Assembly (NCBI RefSeq): GCF_012027635.1
Contig: NZ_SNUS01000001.1
Location: 992,001 to 1,056,000, forward strand
Direction: 5' to 3'
DNA: 64,000 nucleotides
DNA from: Thermococcus sp. 21S9
GTDB taxonomy: Archaea; Methanobacteriota_B; Thermococci; Thermococcales; Thermococcaceae
Shown here: positions 7,496 to 16,396 of the stretch, piece after piece
Layout of the letters: every line of letters begins with the position of its first letter
Position numbering within the stretch: position 1 is the first letter of the stretch
Translations under genes and position numbers: made by a program
Notes under the pieces: model-generated
What the model saw: only the letters and a program-made list of their open reading frames with translations
Told to the model about the DNA's origin: nothing
The model's database searches: none

Positions 7496-8476
7496 TCACC
7501 ACCTCACCTCCGGTTCCTCGTTCTCGGTTTTCGCCAGCGGGAGGAGCTTTGAGAGTATCGCCAGGACCGTGAGGAGCATCACCACGTATCCGGCCACGAG
7601 TACCGTTGTTGACGGGTTGGTGTGCCAGTAGGTCGCTATGCTGTCAGTTAGCCAGTGGACGAGCACCATCGCGAGCAGTGCCTTTCTTCCCCAGCTGTTC
7701 CTGTGGGAGTAGGCGAAGAGGGCCGTCGTCGATGCGTGGAAGAGGAGTGCGAGGGTTCTCTCGATGAGTCCAATCCAGGAACCCCCTCCGATGGAGGCAA
7801 TAAACGCCACGTAAACGGCCTCGCCAAGTCCAAAGCCGGCGCCGATGTAAACTGCCCTTCCGAGGGTCTTGTCGCGGGAGAAGTAGTACTTGAGCGGTTC
7901 CTGGAAGAGGCCCGCTATCAGACCCGTCCAGACCACGAGGAAGGCGGTGTTGGTAACTCCGAGGAATCCCGGGAGTTCCTGAACCAGGGGCTGGAAAATC
8001 AGCACCGGGATTACGAGGAGCGCCCCGAGGATTAGTTCGCCCGCGTGGAACTTCCTGAGGTATGCCCAGAGGAGGAGTAAACCGAGCAGTCCGCCGAGGA
8101 GTGGATAGACGGCTTTTTCAGGGCTGAATCCCGGGACGAGGTGGAAGCCCTCGACCTTTCCGTCCTTCACGGTCACGCTGACGGTGTAGCCTCCTTTCTC
8201 TGCCGTGACGCGATAGAAATAGATTTGGTAGCCGTTCTTCTCCTCGGTCTTCTCGAGGGTGTATCCTTTGATGGGTCCGTAAAGCTTAACCAGCTCGTCC
8301 CTCACGGTCGTGAACGTTTTCTCCGTGAAAACCCGTTTCATCTCGGGGCTCAGGTAGGGCTCGACGATGGAGTAGTTACCGGTTTTCCAAGCCTCCATCA
8401 TCGCCTTCTGCGGGGTCAGCGCGGAGGCGTAGCCGATGAAGAGCAGAAAAACGAGAACCGCCAGAAGGCGTTTCAT
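7496..8476 (-). CDS. DUF3887 domain fused to YhfC-like intramembrane protease
   Basis: 326-aa exported membrane protein. A signal peptide (MKRLLAVLVFLLFIGYASAL) precedes a soluble DUF3887-like domain (about residues 22-110) and then about seven membrane helices. In the membrane part, GLFQEPLKYYF, GFGLGEAVYVAF, ALLFHASTTALF and LVHWLTDSIA give paired Glu and His residues inside helices. This is typical of YhfC and related CAAX-protease-like enzymes. The ATG at 8476 follows GGAGTGAT; GTG 8485 and ATG 8482 are alternatives. Substrate unknown. Confidence 0.7.
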   Translation of the reverse strand: MKRLLAVLVFLLFIGYASALTPQKAMMEAWKTGNYSIVEPYLSPEMKRVFTEKTFTTVRDELVKLYGPIKGYTLEKTEEKNGYQIYFYRVTAEKGGYTVSVTVKDGKVEGFHLVPGFSPEKAVYPLLGGLLGLLLLWAYLRKFHAGELILGALLVIPVLIFQPLVQELPGFLGVTNTAFLVVWTGLIAGLFQEPLKYYFSRDKTLGRAVYIGAGFGLGEAVYVAFIASIGGGSWIGLIERTLALLFHASTTALFAYSHRNSWGRKALLAMVLVHWLTDSIATYWHTNPSTTVLVAGYVVMLLTVLAILSKLLPLAKTENEEPEVRW

Positions 8477-8481
8477 GGACA

Positions 8482-8802
8482 TCACTCCGGCTCGATTACC
8501 ACCGCGGTCCCAAAGGCATAGACCTCGGCCATTCGCTGGCCGACGTTCGAGGTCATGAAGCGCATTCCGATTACCGCGTTGGCGCCCATCTCCTCGGCCT
8601 GCTGAATCATTCTCTGGAGGGCTATCTCCCTCGCCTGAGCCATCATCTCGGTGTACTCCTTCACCTCCCCTCCAACGAGGTTTCTAAGGCCGGCTATAAT
8701 GTCCCTGCCCAGGTGGGTGGCCATAACCACACCGCCCCTCACGAGGCCCTTCACCTCGACGACCCGGTAGCCGGGGACTTCCTCAGTTGTCACGACAATC
8801 AT
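8482..8802 (-). CDS. YbjQ/UPF0145 family protein (DUF74)
   Basis: 106-aa soluble protein of the YbjQ family. Characteristic stretches are IVVTTEEVPGYRVVEVKGLV at the N-terminus, the GGEVKEYTEMMAQAREIALQ helix and GANAVIGMRFMTS followed by AEVYAFGTAVV. The family forms pentameric rings and has been called a heavy-metal-binding domain, but the function is not settled. The start ATG at 8802 follows GGGGTGAT; GTG 8811 and ATG 8808 are alternatives. It lies just upstream of the protease gene on the same strand. Confidence 0.88.
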   Translation of the reverse strand: MIVVTTEEVPGYRVVEVKGLVRGGVVMATHLGRDIIAGLRNLVGGEVKEYTEMMAQAREIALQRMIQQAEEMGANAVIGMRFMTSNVGQRMAEVYAFGTAVVIEPE

Positions 8803-8893
8803 ACCCATCACCCCGATGCATCGAACTTCGAGGTATTGTTGAGCTTAATGACATAAAAACCTTGCGCCGGAAGAAAAAGAAGGGAATGGCCAT

Positions 8894-9508
8894 TCAGGCC
8901 TCGTGGTAGTAGATGGTGTAGGTCATCGGGTCGTCGTAGACCTCCTGTGGGGCGACCGCGTAGCCGTACTTCCAGCTCCAGGCCCCGTCGTTCTCGTCAA
9001 GGTTGACGGTGAAGTTGCTGGCGACAAGGTAAGATGCCCAGACGAGCTGGGAGCAGTAGTACTTGTCCGAGTAGACCTTTGGCTTGGTGAAGTAATCGTA
9101 GTTGTAAGGCTTTCCGAGTTGCTGGTAGGCGAAGGCAACGGCCCTCTCCCTTACGGAGTCGTCAACCTTTACCCTCTGAATGGCAACGTCCTTGTACCTG
9201 CTGAGGAAGACCTTCAGAGGGGTGAGTATGACTCCTTTTCCAATTTTAGCCTCGATAACCATCCAGTCACCGATGCTCTGGTTGTACCAGGCTATTATGG
9301 CAACGTGAACCCAGTAACCGGGAATCAGGGCGTTGAACAGGTCATCGTTGTGACCGTACACGAGGTCTCCGGGCTTTACGTCCGTTGGATACGGGTGTTC
9401 GTAGGTCTTTGTGTTCCAGATGTAGTTCAGAAGGTCTCCGGCGCTGACCGCCGGCAGGCTGGCGACGAGCACCAAAAGTACCAGGGCCATTATTCCAGTC
9501 TTCTTCAT
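8894..9508 (-). CDS. Secreted YiiX-like papain-fold (NlpC/P60-related) protein
   Basis: 204-aa exported protein with a signal peptide ending near VSAGD (residues 1-24). A permuted NlpC/P60, YiiX-like domain follows: KPGDLVYGH, H68 in WVHVAIIA, E86 in MVIEAKIGKGV, AFAYQQLGKPYNYD and the likely nucleophile C152 in DKYYCSQLVWASY. The ATG is preceded by GGAGGTGG. The archaeon has no murein, so the substrate is not peptidoglycan; amide or thioester cleavage is inference from the fold. It is a close paralogue of the next gene upstream, with its own AT-rich promoter near 9549-9570. Confidence 0.78.
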   Translation of the reverse strand: MKKTGIMALVLLVLVASLPAVSAGDLLNYIWNTKTYEHPYPTDVKPGDLVYGHNDDLFNALIPGYWVHVAIIAWYNQSIGDWMVIEAKIGKGVILTPLKVFLSRYKDVAIQRVKVDDSVRERAVAFAYQQLGKPYNYDYFTKPKVYSDKYYCSQLVWASYLVASNFTVNLDENDGAWSWKYGYAVAPQEVYDDPMTYTIYYHEA

Positions 9509-9641
9509 TAAAACCACCTCCACGTTGTGGCGTTTATACTGACACCTGAGATTTTAATAAAATTATGCCGTCGTTTCGTATCAATTTCCCCGAAGAAGTG
9601 TTCACAACCGTCAAAGACAAAGAGAAAAGTTGGGGAAAACG

Positions 9642-10229
9642 TCAGGAGTCAGAGTCGTAGTAGATGACGTAGGTGTCGGAGTCATCGTAGATTTCCTGCG
9701 GGGCGACACCGTCTGCGTAGGTCCAGCTCCATCCGGGGTTGGCGTCGAGGTCGGGCCCACCTGCGGCCATATATGAAGCCCAGACGAGCTCGGAGCAGTA
9801 GTACTTGTCCCCGTAGACCTCCTTGGTGTACCAGGCGTAGTCGTAGGGCTTTCCGAGTTGCTGGTAGGCGAAGGCGACGGCGTTCCAGCGGACGGTGTCG
9901 GTGGTATCAACGCGGAGGACGGCGACGGTGTCATACCTCTTCAGGAACTCGCTGAGGGGAGTGAGAACAACTCCGTCAAAGGTGGCCTCGATGACCATCC
10001 ACTCGCCGATGGAGGTGTCGTAATAGGCTATGAGTCCCGTGTGGGTCCAGTAGCCGGGGATTATGTAGTCGGTGACGGGGTTGTGGCCTATGACGATGTC
10101 TCCAGGAACGAGGCCGGTTGGGTAGGGGTGGTAGTAGTCGCCACTTCCCGAGCTACTTGAGGACGCGGAAACGGGGCTCAGGGTCACGAGCAACAGGAGC
10201 AACCCAACAATCGTTGTAAACCTCTTCAT
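9642..10229 (-). CDS. Secreted YiiX-like papain-fold protein, paralogue
   Basis: 195-aa exported protein, paralogous to the gene at 8894-9508. After a signal peptide (MKRFTTIVGLLLLLVTLSPV) and a Ser-rich spacer come VPGDIVIGH, H63 in YWTHTGLIAYY, E81 in MVIEATFDGVV, AFAYQQLGKPYDYA and C145 in DKYYCSELVWASY. The Cys/His/Glu set expected for activity is thus kept in both copies. The start has GGAGGTGCATCAA before the ATG, and a TATA-like box (CTTTATTAAG on the minus strand) lies near 10273-10283. Confidence 0.78.
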   Translation of the reverse strand: MKRFTTIVGLLLLLVTLSPVSASSSSSGSGDYYHPYPTGLVPGDIVIGHNPVTDYIIPGYWTHTGLIAYYDTSIGEWMVIEATFDGVVLTPLSEFLKRYDTVAVLRVDTTDTVRWNAVAFAYQQLGKPYDYAWYTKEVYGDKYYCSELVWASYMAAGGPDLDANPGWSWTYADGVAPQEIYDDSDTYVIYYDSDS

Positions 10230-10441
10230 TTGATGCACCTCCAGGTCCGTTTGAGTATTTGTTTGTGCATTAACGCTTAATAAAGTCTTCGAATGAATTT
10301 TTGGTGTCTCAAAAGAATTTTGTGGTTCACCTGGTTACACAGAAAAGTTTCTGACTTTTTCTTGCGTTTCACTTAACTTTCCTTAGTAATGCCTCCGATG
10401 GCGATTTAAACCCTAATCCCCAACTGTTGGACGGTGGTCGA

Positions 10442-11482
10442 ATGCACGAGGTTCCGCACGGCGAGGTGTTGAAGGAACTGAGGAAACTTGGTGCGAGATG
10501 TGTTCTCGTACAGTCCCCGGAGGGGCTTAGACGGGAAGCCGAAGAGCTCGCTCGCTTCCTTGAGGAGAACGGTTTAGCTGTCATCCTGCACGGCGAGGTA
10601 AACTACGGGGCCTGCGACCCCGCCGATTCCGATGCCAAAAGGCTCGGTTGCGACGCCTTAATCCACCTCGGGCACAGCTACATGCGCCTGAACCTTGAGG
10701 TGCCAACAATCTTTGTCCCCGCCTTCGCGAAGGTTGAACTCGTTCCGGCATTGGAGAAGAACCTCGACGAGATTCGGAAGCTCGGGAAGAGAATAGCGCT
10801 CGTGACAACGGCACAGCACGTTCACAGGCTCGACGAGGCGCGGGAATTCCTTGAGAAGAACGGCTTCGAGGTGGTAATCGGGAAAGGCGATTCAAGGGTG
10901 AGCTGGCCCGGTCAGGTGCTCGGGTGCAACTTCTCGAGCGCTAAAGTTGATGCAGATGGCGTTCTCTTCATCGGGGCCGGTTACTTCCACCCGCTCGGCG
11001 TCGCGCTGGCGGTTAAGAAGCCCACCCTGGCGATAAACCCCTACTCCGGCGACGCGCTCTGGATGGATGAAGAAGCGGAGCGCCTGGTAAGGAAGCGCTG
11101 GGCGCAGATAGCCAAGGCAATGGACGCGAGGAGCTTTGGGGTCGTGGTTAGCACCAAGAAGGGACAGCTCAGGCTTGCCGAGGCCAGAAGGGTAGTCGAG
11201 CTCCTCCGCGAGCACGGCAGGGAGGCGAGGCTCATAGCGATGGACCACATAAGCTATCCGAAGCTCGAGGGCTTTCCCTTTGATGCGTACGTCGTAGTTG
11301 CCTGCCCGAGGGTTCCGATAGACGACTACGAGAACTGGCGCAAGCCCGTTTTAACGCCGAGGGAAGTGGAGCTCCTCCTTGGCATGAGGGAGGACTACGA
11401 GTTCGATGAAATCCCCGGTGTTGAACGGGGCCGGGACGAGCCCTTAGGGGTGTCGGTTCATGGACCTAAGGCCGGTCTTTGA
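10442..11482 (+). CDS. dph2: 2-(3-amino-3-carboxypropyl)histidine synthase Dph2
   Basis: 346-aa radical enzyme that performs the first step of diphthamide synthesis, transferring the aminocarboxypropyl group of SAM to a histidine of elongation factor 2. The three cysteines that hold its [4Fe-4S] cluster are present: C58 in VNYGACDPAD, C162 in VLGCNFS and C288 in VVACPRVP. This matches the three-domain archaeal homodimeric enzyme. The ATG at 10442 sits right after GGTGGT; a TTG 15 bases earlier is less likely. Its end overlaps the next gene by 23 bases. Confidence 0.95.
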   Translation: MHEVPHGEVLKELRKLGARCVLVQSPEGLRREAEELARFLEENGLAVILHGEVNYGACDPADSDAKRLGCDALIHLGHSYMRLNLEVPTIFVPAFAKVELVPALEKNLDEIRKLGKRIALVTTAQHVHRLDEAREFLEKNGFEVVIGKGDSRVSWPGQVLGCNFSSAKVDADGVLFIGAGYFHPLGVALAVKKPTLAINPYSGDALWMDEEAERLVRKRWAQIAKAMDARSFGVVVSTKKGQLRLAEARRVVELLREHGREARLIAMDHISYPKLEGFPFDAYVVVACPRVPIDDYENWRKPVLTPREVELLLGMREDYEFDEIPGVERGRDEPLGVSVHGPKAGL

Positions 11483-11840
11483 GGTCACTGAGTTCGGCCT
11501 CCTTACTCTTTCCGCATACTGGGGCCTGAAGGTTTCGGCGGAAACGCTGACCTACGTTAAAATTCGTGGGGCTACTCTGGCCGTTCCCCTTCTCACCGCC
11601 ATCGTCTTCAGGGAACTGGGTATCGTACCCTCTTTTCTGCTTCTGCTTGGCTTTTTCTTGAGCAGGAGAACCGGTGTGGTTCTCTCGGTTATAACCGCGG
11701 TCTTTGCCTTTGCCCTCTTTCTCATGGGTGCGATGGCAACGGGCATAGGCCTCGGTCTCCTTGGCACATACCTTCACGTTCCCGGTTACGAGATTCACGG
11801 CACCCTCCAGGACCTCCTGCACAGGGCGGTGATGAAATGA
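11460..11840 (+). CDS. Small membrane protein in Dph2 operon
   Basis: 126-aa hydrophobic protein with about three to four membrane segments (roughly residues 10-28, 38-65, 68-100) and a polar C-terminus (HVPGYEIHGTLQDLLHRAVM). No family is recognised. The ATG lies inside the end of dph2 and follows GGGGTG; its stop overlaps the start of the METTL5-like gene (ATGA), so the three genes form one coupled unit. Function unknown. Confidence 0.65.
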   Translation: MDLRPVFEVTEFGLLTLSAYWGLKVSAETLTYVKIRGATLAVPLLTAIVFRELGIVPSFLLLLGFFLSRRTGVVLSVITAVFAFALFLMGAMATGIGLGLLGTYLHVPGYEIHGTLQDLLHRAVMK

Positions 11841-12448
11841 GGAAGAAGCACCTCGCGATGCTCCTCTCAAAGCTTGAGGGTTTTCCCGAGCCAAAGCCTG
11901 AGCTGGAGCAGTATAGGACCCCTGGAAACGTCGCTTCGGAGCTCCTGTGGCTGGCCCACTCTGCAGGGGACATCGCTGGAAAGGTCGTTGCCGACCTTGG
12001 AACCGGGACCGGCGTTCTCGCGATAGGGGCGAAGCTCCTCGGTGCTGAAAAGGTCTACGCGGTCGAGGTCGACGGGAAGGCCCTTGAGGTCGCGAAGAGA
12101 AACGCCGAGCGGACCGGTGTTGAGGTGGAGTTCATAAACGCCGACGTCTCTGAGTTCGACGAGAGGGTTGATACGGTCATAATGAACCCCCCATTCGGGA
12201 GCCAGAGGAAGCATGCTGACAGGCCGTTCCTGCTCAAGGCCTTCGAGGTCGCGGATAGGGTTTACTCAATCCACCTCGCGAAGCCCGAGGTTAGGAACTT
12301 CATCGAGAAGTTCTCGGCCGACAACGGGTTCACCGCGATTCGGTTGACAACGGTTCCCTTCGAGATTCCCGCCCAGTTTCGATTTCACAGGAAGAGACTG
12401 GAGAGGATTCCAGTTGACATTTATCTCATCAAAAGACGCATCCCCTAA
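11837..12448 (+). CDS. METTL5-like rRNA/DNA N6-adenine methyltransferase
   Basis: 203-aa SAM-dependent methyltransferase. Motif I is VVADLGTGTGVLAIGAKLL (about residues 50-68), the acidic loop is VYAVEVDGKALEVAK, and the catalytic motif IV is NPPFGSQ, the [DNS]PP[YFW] signature of N6-adenine methylation. The length and the following KHADRPFLLKAF are typical of the archaeal METTL5 group, whose eukaryotic member modifies one adenine of small-subunit rRNA. The archaeal target is inferred, not shown. Its start overlaps the previous stop by four bases. Confidence 0.85.
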   Translation: MRKKHLAMLLSKLEGFPEPKPELEQYRTPGNVASELLWLAHSAGDIAGKVVADLGTGTGVLAIGAKLLGAEKVYAVEVDGKALEVAKRNAERTGVEVEFINADVSEFDERVDTVIMNPPFGSQRKHADRPFLLKAFEVADRVYSIHLAKPEVRNFIEKFSADNGFTAIRLTTVPFEIPAQFRFHRKRLERIPVDIYLIKRRIP

Positions 12449-12461
12449 TCCAGCGCTGGCC

Positions 12462-12480
12462 GAAAAAAATATATTTGGTT
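12462..12480 (+). promoter_or_regulatory. Promoter of the HEAT-RsmB-HEAT gene group
   Basis: A strong A/T run (AAAAAAATATATTT) about 45-60 bases before the ATG at 12523 fits an archaeal TATA box with purine-rich BRE-like bases ahead of it. Confidence 0.6.
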
Positions 12481-12522
12481 CAGACCATAATCTAAGTGAT
12501 ATAATCAAGGTCGGTGACGTGA

Positions 12523-13443
12523 ATGCCCCGGGGTAAGCTCGACTCCCTGCTTAGAAAGTGGGAAATGAGGGATTTAATCAGGCTCGCGAGAGAGAGCGAC
12601 GAGGCCCTAATGGAGATTCTCAGGGCCGTTGAGTCAGATGACCCTGACGTTAAGCTTGCCTCGCTGTCTGCCCTTCTGGAACTCGTTCAGACTGCCAACT
12701 GGCGCGAGAGGAAGAGAATTCTCGAGCTGGGTTTTGACACACTCGTTGAGGCGCTCTCGGACGACGACCCGCGTGTTCTGTGGAGGACGCTCGCCATACT
12801 CTCGGCGCTCCTCAAGAACAACCCGCTCAACGGAGCAAGGTTGCTCAAGCTCGTCAGGGCCATAACGTCCCTTGCCGAGACGAGGAACGCCGTCGTTTGG
12901 GACGAACTCCTCAATGTGGTTGACAACGTCATGGCGCCATACATAGATGACAGCGTTGCCGACGAGCTCAAGACCCTCCTCAAGTCTGGAACTGCGGGTG
13001 AGGCGATAATAGTGGCGATGGTCCTCCTTGAAACCGGGGCCATAGACAAGGACTGCTGGGTCACCCTCGTTGAAAGGGTTGCAGGGGCACTGCTGAGCGG
13101 GGAGCCGAGGCTCGTCGACGCCGGCCTGGTAGCATCAATGAAGATTTCGAAGCTTCCGCCGGTATACTCGATGGACGTCCTCATAAAGGAGCTCCTTCCT
13201 GCGCTCAGAAAGACTATAGTTGACTGCGACGACCAGATTAGAAAGGCCAGGGCCGTTGAGGTCTTTGACAGGCTCAGGGAAACCCTGGTTCGCTACTACC
13301 GCGTCAGGCCGAGGGAGGCCCAGAGGGTCGTCGAGGAGCTCATGCGCCTTGGGCTCGTGGATGAGGCATACATGATTTCCTCCGCTATAGGGACAATACC
13401 AACGGCACCCTGGGAGGCCTACGGAAACAGGGGTAGGCTCTAA
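12523..13443 (+). CDS. HEAT-repeat protein
   Basis: 306-aa all-helical protein built from HEAT/ARM-like repeats, for example VESDDPDVKLASLSALLELV, ALSDDDPRVLWRTLAILSAL and GEPRLVDAGLVASMKI. No catalytic motif is visible, so a scaffold or binding role is likely. The C-terminal part (ETLVRYYRVRPREAQRVVEE, then GLVDEAYMISSAIG) is echoed in the larger HEAT protein at 14792, where it reads ALYYSSHPGEAMRTIAEL and [14 protein letters not shown]. The gene abuts the RNA methyltransferase gene with a one-base overlap. Partner unknown. Confidence 0.75.
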   Translation: MPRGKLDSLLRKWEMRDLIRLARESDEALMEILRAVESDDPDVKLASLSALLELVQTANWRERKRILELGFDTLVEALSDDDPRVLWRTLAILSALLKNNPLNGARLLKLVRAITSLAETRNAVVWDELLNVVDNVMAPYIDDSVADELKTLLKSGTAGEAIIVAMVLLETGAIDKDCWVTLVERVAGALLSGEPRLVDAGLVASMKISKLPPVYSMDVLIKELLPALRKTIVDCDDQIRKARAVEVFDRLRETLVRYYRVRPREAQRVVEELMRLGLVDEAYMISSAIGTIPTAPWEAYGNRGRL

Positions 13444-14765
13444 TGCCAAAGCTCAAGCTCTCGGACAGACAGCTCTACGCACTTATTGAAGCGGTGAAGC
13501 TCGGCGAGGTAATCAAACCGAGCCAGAGCGCCAAGAGGAAGGCCTTCTCGCGCTATAAAATCGAGGGCTGGGAGAACTCCAAGCTGACCGGAATATTCTA
13601 TTCAATCCAGCGCAGGCTCGGCCTAATAGACGAGATTATCGAGGAACTGGTCGGCGTTTCTCCCCTAATCCTCGACCCCTGGCTGAGGGCGACGCTCAGG
13701 GTTGCGGTTGAAGTAGCTGTCTTCAGGGAGCCGAGCGGGAGAACGGTCCAGCACCTCAAGGGCCTCGCCAAGTTCCTCTCGGGTAAAACGCACCCGTATG
13801 TTGGCTATTACTACTACGAGCTACTGCCGAGAATCATAAACTACGTCCCAAAGCTCGACTCCGAGGAGAAGAGGTTGAAGTGGGAGTACCTCTTCCCCGA
13901 GTGGTTCATAGCGAGGATGAGGGGGCTTTTGGGAGAAGAAGCCGAGGAACTGCTGAAGGCCCTCAACGAGACCCTTCCCGTCAGTCTTCGCGTCAATCGC
14001 CTTAAGGCGAGCGTTGAAGACGTTGAGAACTACCTGAGGAGGAAAAACCTCCGCTTCGAGAGGAGCGAGCGCGTTGAAACCGTAATCCGCGTTCTGGACC
14101 CCTTCAACCCCGGAAAGCTGATGGAGACGGGTCTCGCCTTACCTCAGGAGGAAGCCTCTGCCGTCGCTTCCCTGATACTCTCTCCCGAACCGGGGGAGAC
14201 CGTGGTTGACCTCGCATCGGCCCCCGGCGGAAAGACCGCCCACATGGCCGAGCTTATGGGAAACGAGGGGAAAATCTACGCCTTCGACATCGATTCCGAG
14301 AGGATTAAGCGCATGAGGCAAATCCTCCGCTGGGCCGGCGTTGAGATTGCCGAAGTTAGGAAGCTTGACGGCAGGAAGGCCCCCGAAGTTTTGGGCGAGG
14401 GAATCGCCGATAGGGTTCTCCTGGATGCACCGTGCACGAGCGACGGAACCATCGCCAAAAACCCCGAGCTGAGGTGGCGCCTCCGCGAGAAGAACATACC
14501 GAAGGTCGTCGCGCTCCAGAAAGAACTCATAGAGAGCGCGTGGAGACTTTTAAAGCCCGGTGGTAGGTTGCTCTACTCAACCTGCTCTATGCTCCCGGAG
14601 GAAAACGAGGAAGTCGTGCGGTGGTTCCTTTCGAGGCACGACGACGCTAAACTTGTTCCGCTCGGCGGGCCCTACGATTCCGGATTTTTGCCCGGTACTA
14701 TGAGGGCCTGGCCCCACCAGCATAAAACCATAGGCTTCTTCTACGCGCTGATTGAGAAAGCCTAA
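13443..14765 (+). CDS. NusB-RsmB type RNA m5C methyltransferase
   Basis: 440-aa SAM-dependent RNA cytosine-C5 methyltransferase. Residues 1-130 form a NusB-like helical RNA-binding domain (VSPLILDPWLRATLRVAVEV). A PUA-like/linker segment follows (SLRVNRLKAS), then the Nop2/RsmB catalytic core: motif I VVDLASAPGGKTAHMAELM, catalytic motif IV LLDAPCTSDGT, and motif VI YSTCSMLPEENE with the general-acid cysteine. Whether it acts on rRNA or tRNA cannot be read from sequence. It is coupled to a HEAT-repeat gene upstream. Confidence 0.92.
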   Translation: MPKLKLSDRQLYALIEAVKLGEVIKPSQSAKRKAFSRYKIEGWENSKLTGIFYSIQRRLGLIDEIIEELVGVSPLILDPWLRATLRVAVEVAVFREPSGRTVQHLKGLAKFLSGKTHPYVGYYYYELLPRIINYVPKLDSEEKRLKWEYLFPEWFIARMRGLLGEEAEELLKALNETLPVSLRVNRLKASVEDVENYLRRKNLRFERSERVETVIRVLDPFNPGKLMETGLALPQEEASAVASLILSPEPGETVVDLASAPGGKTAHMAELMGNEGKIYAFDIDSERIKRMRQILRWAGVEIAEVRKLDGRKAPEVLGEGIADRVLLDAPCTSDGTIAKNPELRWRLREKNIPKVVALQKELIESAWRLLKPGGRLLYSTCSMLPEENEEVVRWFLSRHDDAKLVPLGGPYDSGFLPGTMRAWPHQHKTIGFFYALIEKA

Positions 14766-14791
14766 TATAGGAGTTCGTCGTAAGGACTACC

Positions 14792-16396
14792 ATGCGGGAC
14801 TACCGTGACGTTTTGCGTGAGATGCTCCTCGCGTGGAGAACTTCGAACGCCGTGGAGCTTGCGGTCTCGGACGAGGATGCGTTTTCTTCGCTCTTGGTTC
14901 TCCTTCGCGATGGTGACGACCGCGTTAGAAGGCGTGCGCTCATAGCGCTAAGGGAAATCCTCCGGCGCAAACCTGAACCGGGGTACACCCTTCCCCTTTT
15001 CAGGAACCTCGGAACTGTCCTCGGTCTTTTGAGGGACACCGACGAGGTCGCCATCGAGGCGCTTCGGCTTCTCGCGGTTCTGTTCTCACTCGTTCATCCA
15101 GAGGAAGGGGACTACATCGAGACCGTTGAAGCCCTCGCCGACCTCGTGCGCTCCGGTAGAAACGAGGTAGTTCTCCTTGAGATTCCCCCGGTTCTTGAAC
15201 GGCTGAGGCCCGCGAAGGCATCTTCTCTGGCCCGCTCGAGGGCAATGAGTCTTCTTTCCTCCGGCAACCCGAGGCTCCGGGCAATGGGCCTCAGACTGCT
15301 CGCCAACATGAGCGTTGGGGACTCGCGGGTTCTCTCGCTCCTGCTGGATGAGATTGACGAGGCCCTTCTCGGGGAGGACGTTCCCCTTCAGGACTTCACC
15401 CTTAATCTGCTATCTGAGGTCCTTGTCCCTCCAAGCGAGGAAAACGTTGGCAAGTACTGGGAGCTCCTCCGGGCCCTTGAGGTTGTTTCCCACCGCTCAC
15501 CTGTTCCCGGGGTCAGGAGCAAGGCCAGGGACCTGGCGTTTCGGGTTAGAAAGCTCCTCGCCCTCTACTATTCCTCCCATCCGGGTGAGGCGATGAGAAC
15601 AATAGCCGAGCTCCTCGCTGAGGGTAAGGTTGACGAGGCGATGGAGCTCGCCCTTGAGGCAGGTGAGGACGTTCCAAGGGGATTTTCAAAGCTACCTTCT
15701 CGCGGGGGTTCTGTTGTTCCGGGGCCCAAGTACGTTGAGCACCCCGCTGGGTCGGGAACCGCCGGCGGTTCATCCTCGTGGGGAACCGTACGGAAAAAGA
15801 AGCCGGAACCGCCGGAGAAGCCCGAAACACGGGTTCCCTTTGAGCGGGTGGCCGAGCTCGTGAATGCCCTCTCCGGAAGTATTGAGGAGAAGATGGACGC
15901 CCTGTGGGAGCTCCACAGGCTTGCGAAGGAGCTCCCTGAGAAGGGGCTCGTGGCACTGGAACCGGCGGTTGAACCCCTGCTCGGTGTTCTCGCCTCCAAA
16001 AACTGGTGGGCGAGGGACAGGTCCGCGAGAATCCTTGCGAGGCTGGCGTTGAGGGCTCCTTACGGTGCCAAAATAGTGAGTTCCATCATCGGCCTGCTTG
16101 AGGAGCGGAGGGCGGTTCCGGGAGCGCTAACATTCCTCAGTTACTATTTCTCCAGGCGCTGGGACGGGGAACTCGCCGGAAGAGTTCTTCCTCTCCTGAG
16201 GGCCCTGCTCAGGGAGTATCCATTTGAGGTCCTTCTAACCCTTGAGGCCATGACGAGGACAGTTCCGAGGGAAGACGCGGTTCTCTTCGCGCAGTTCGTT
16301 CCCCTCCTGAAGGAGATAAAGAGAACAGAACTCGCGCCGATTGCGCTCAGGGTTCTGGAAAACATAGCGGAAAAGGAGCGCTCACTCGTCCTCTAA
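14792..16396 (+). CDS. Large HEAT-repeat protein
   Basis: 534-aa helical repeat protein with HEAT units in two blocks (about residues 10-290 and 345-530), for example LLRDGDDRVRRRALIALREI, LASKNWWARDRSARILARLA and ERLRP near residue 145. A Gly/Ser/Pro-rich linker (about 298-340) separates the blocks. The end of block one resembles the C-terminus of the HEAT protein at 12523, so the two are paralogous. Its 3' end overlaps the convergent mscS gene by 15 bases. Function unknown. Confidence 0.75.
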   Translation: MRDYRDVLREMLLAWRTSNAVELAVSDEDAFSSLLVLLRDGDDRVRRRALIALREILRRKPEPGYTLPLFRNLGTVLGLLRDTDEVAIEALRLLAVLFSLVHPEEGDYIETVEALADLVRSGRNEVVLLEIPPVLERLRPAKASSLARSRAMSLLSSGNPRLRAMGLRLLANMSVGDSRVLSLLLDEIDEALLGEDVPLQDFTLNLLSEVLVPPSEENVGKYWELLRALEVVSHRSPVPGVRSKARDLAFRVRKLLALYYSSHPGEAMRTIAELLAEGKVDEAMELALEAGEDVPRGFSKLPSRGGSVVPGPKYVEHPAGSGTAGGSSSWGTVRKKKPEPPEKPETRVPFERVAELVNALSGSIEEKMDALWELHRLAKELPEKGLVALEPAVEPLLGVLASKNWWARDRSARILARLALRAPYGAKIVSSIIGLLEERRAVPGALTFLSYYFSRRWDGELAGRVLPLLRALLREYPFEVLLTLEAMTRTVPREDAVLFAQFVPLLKEIKRTELAPIALRVLENIAEKERSLVL

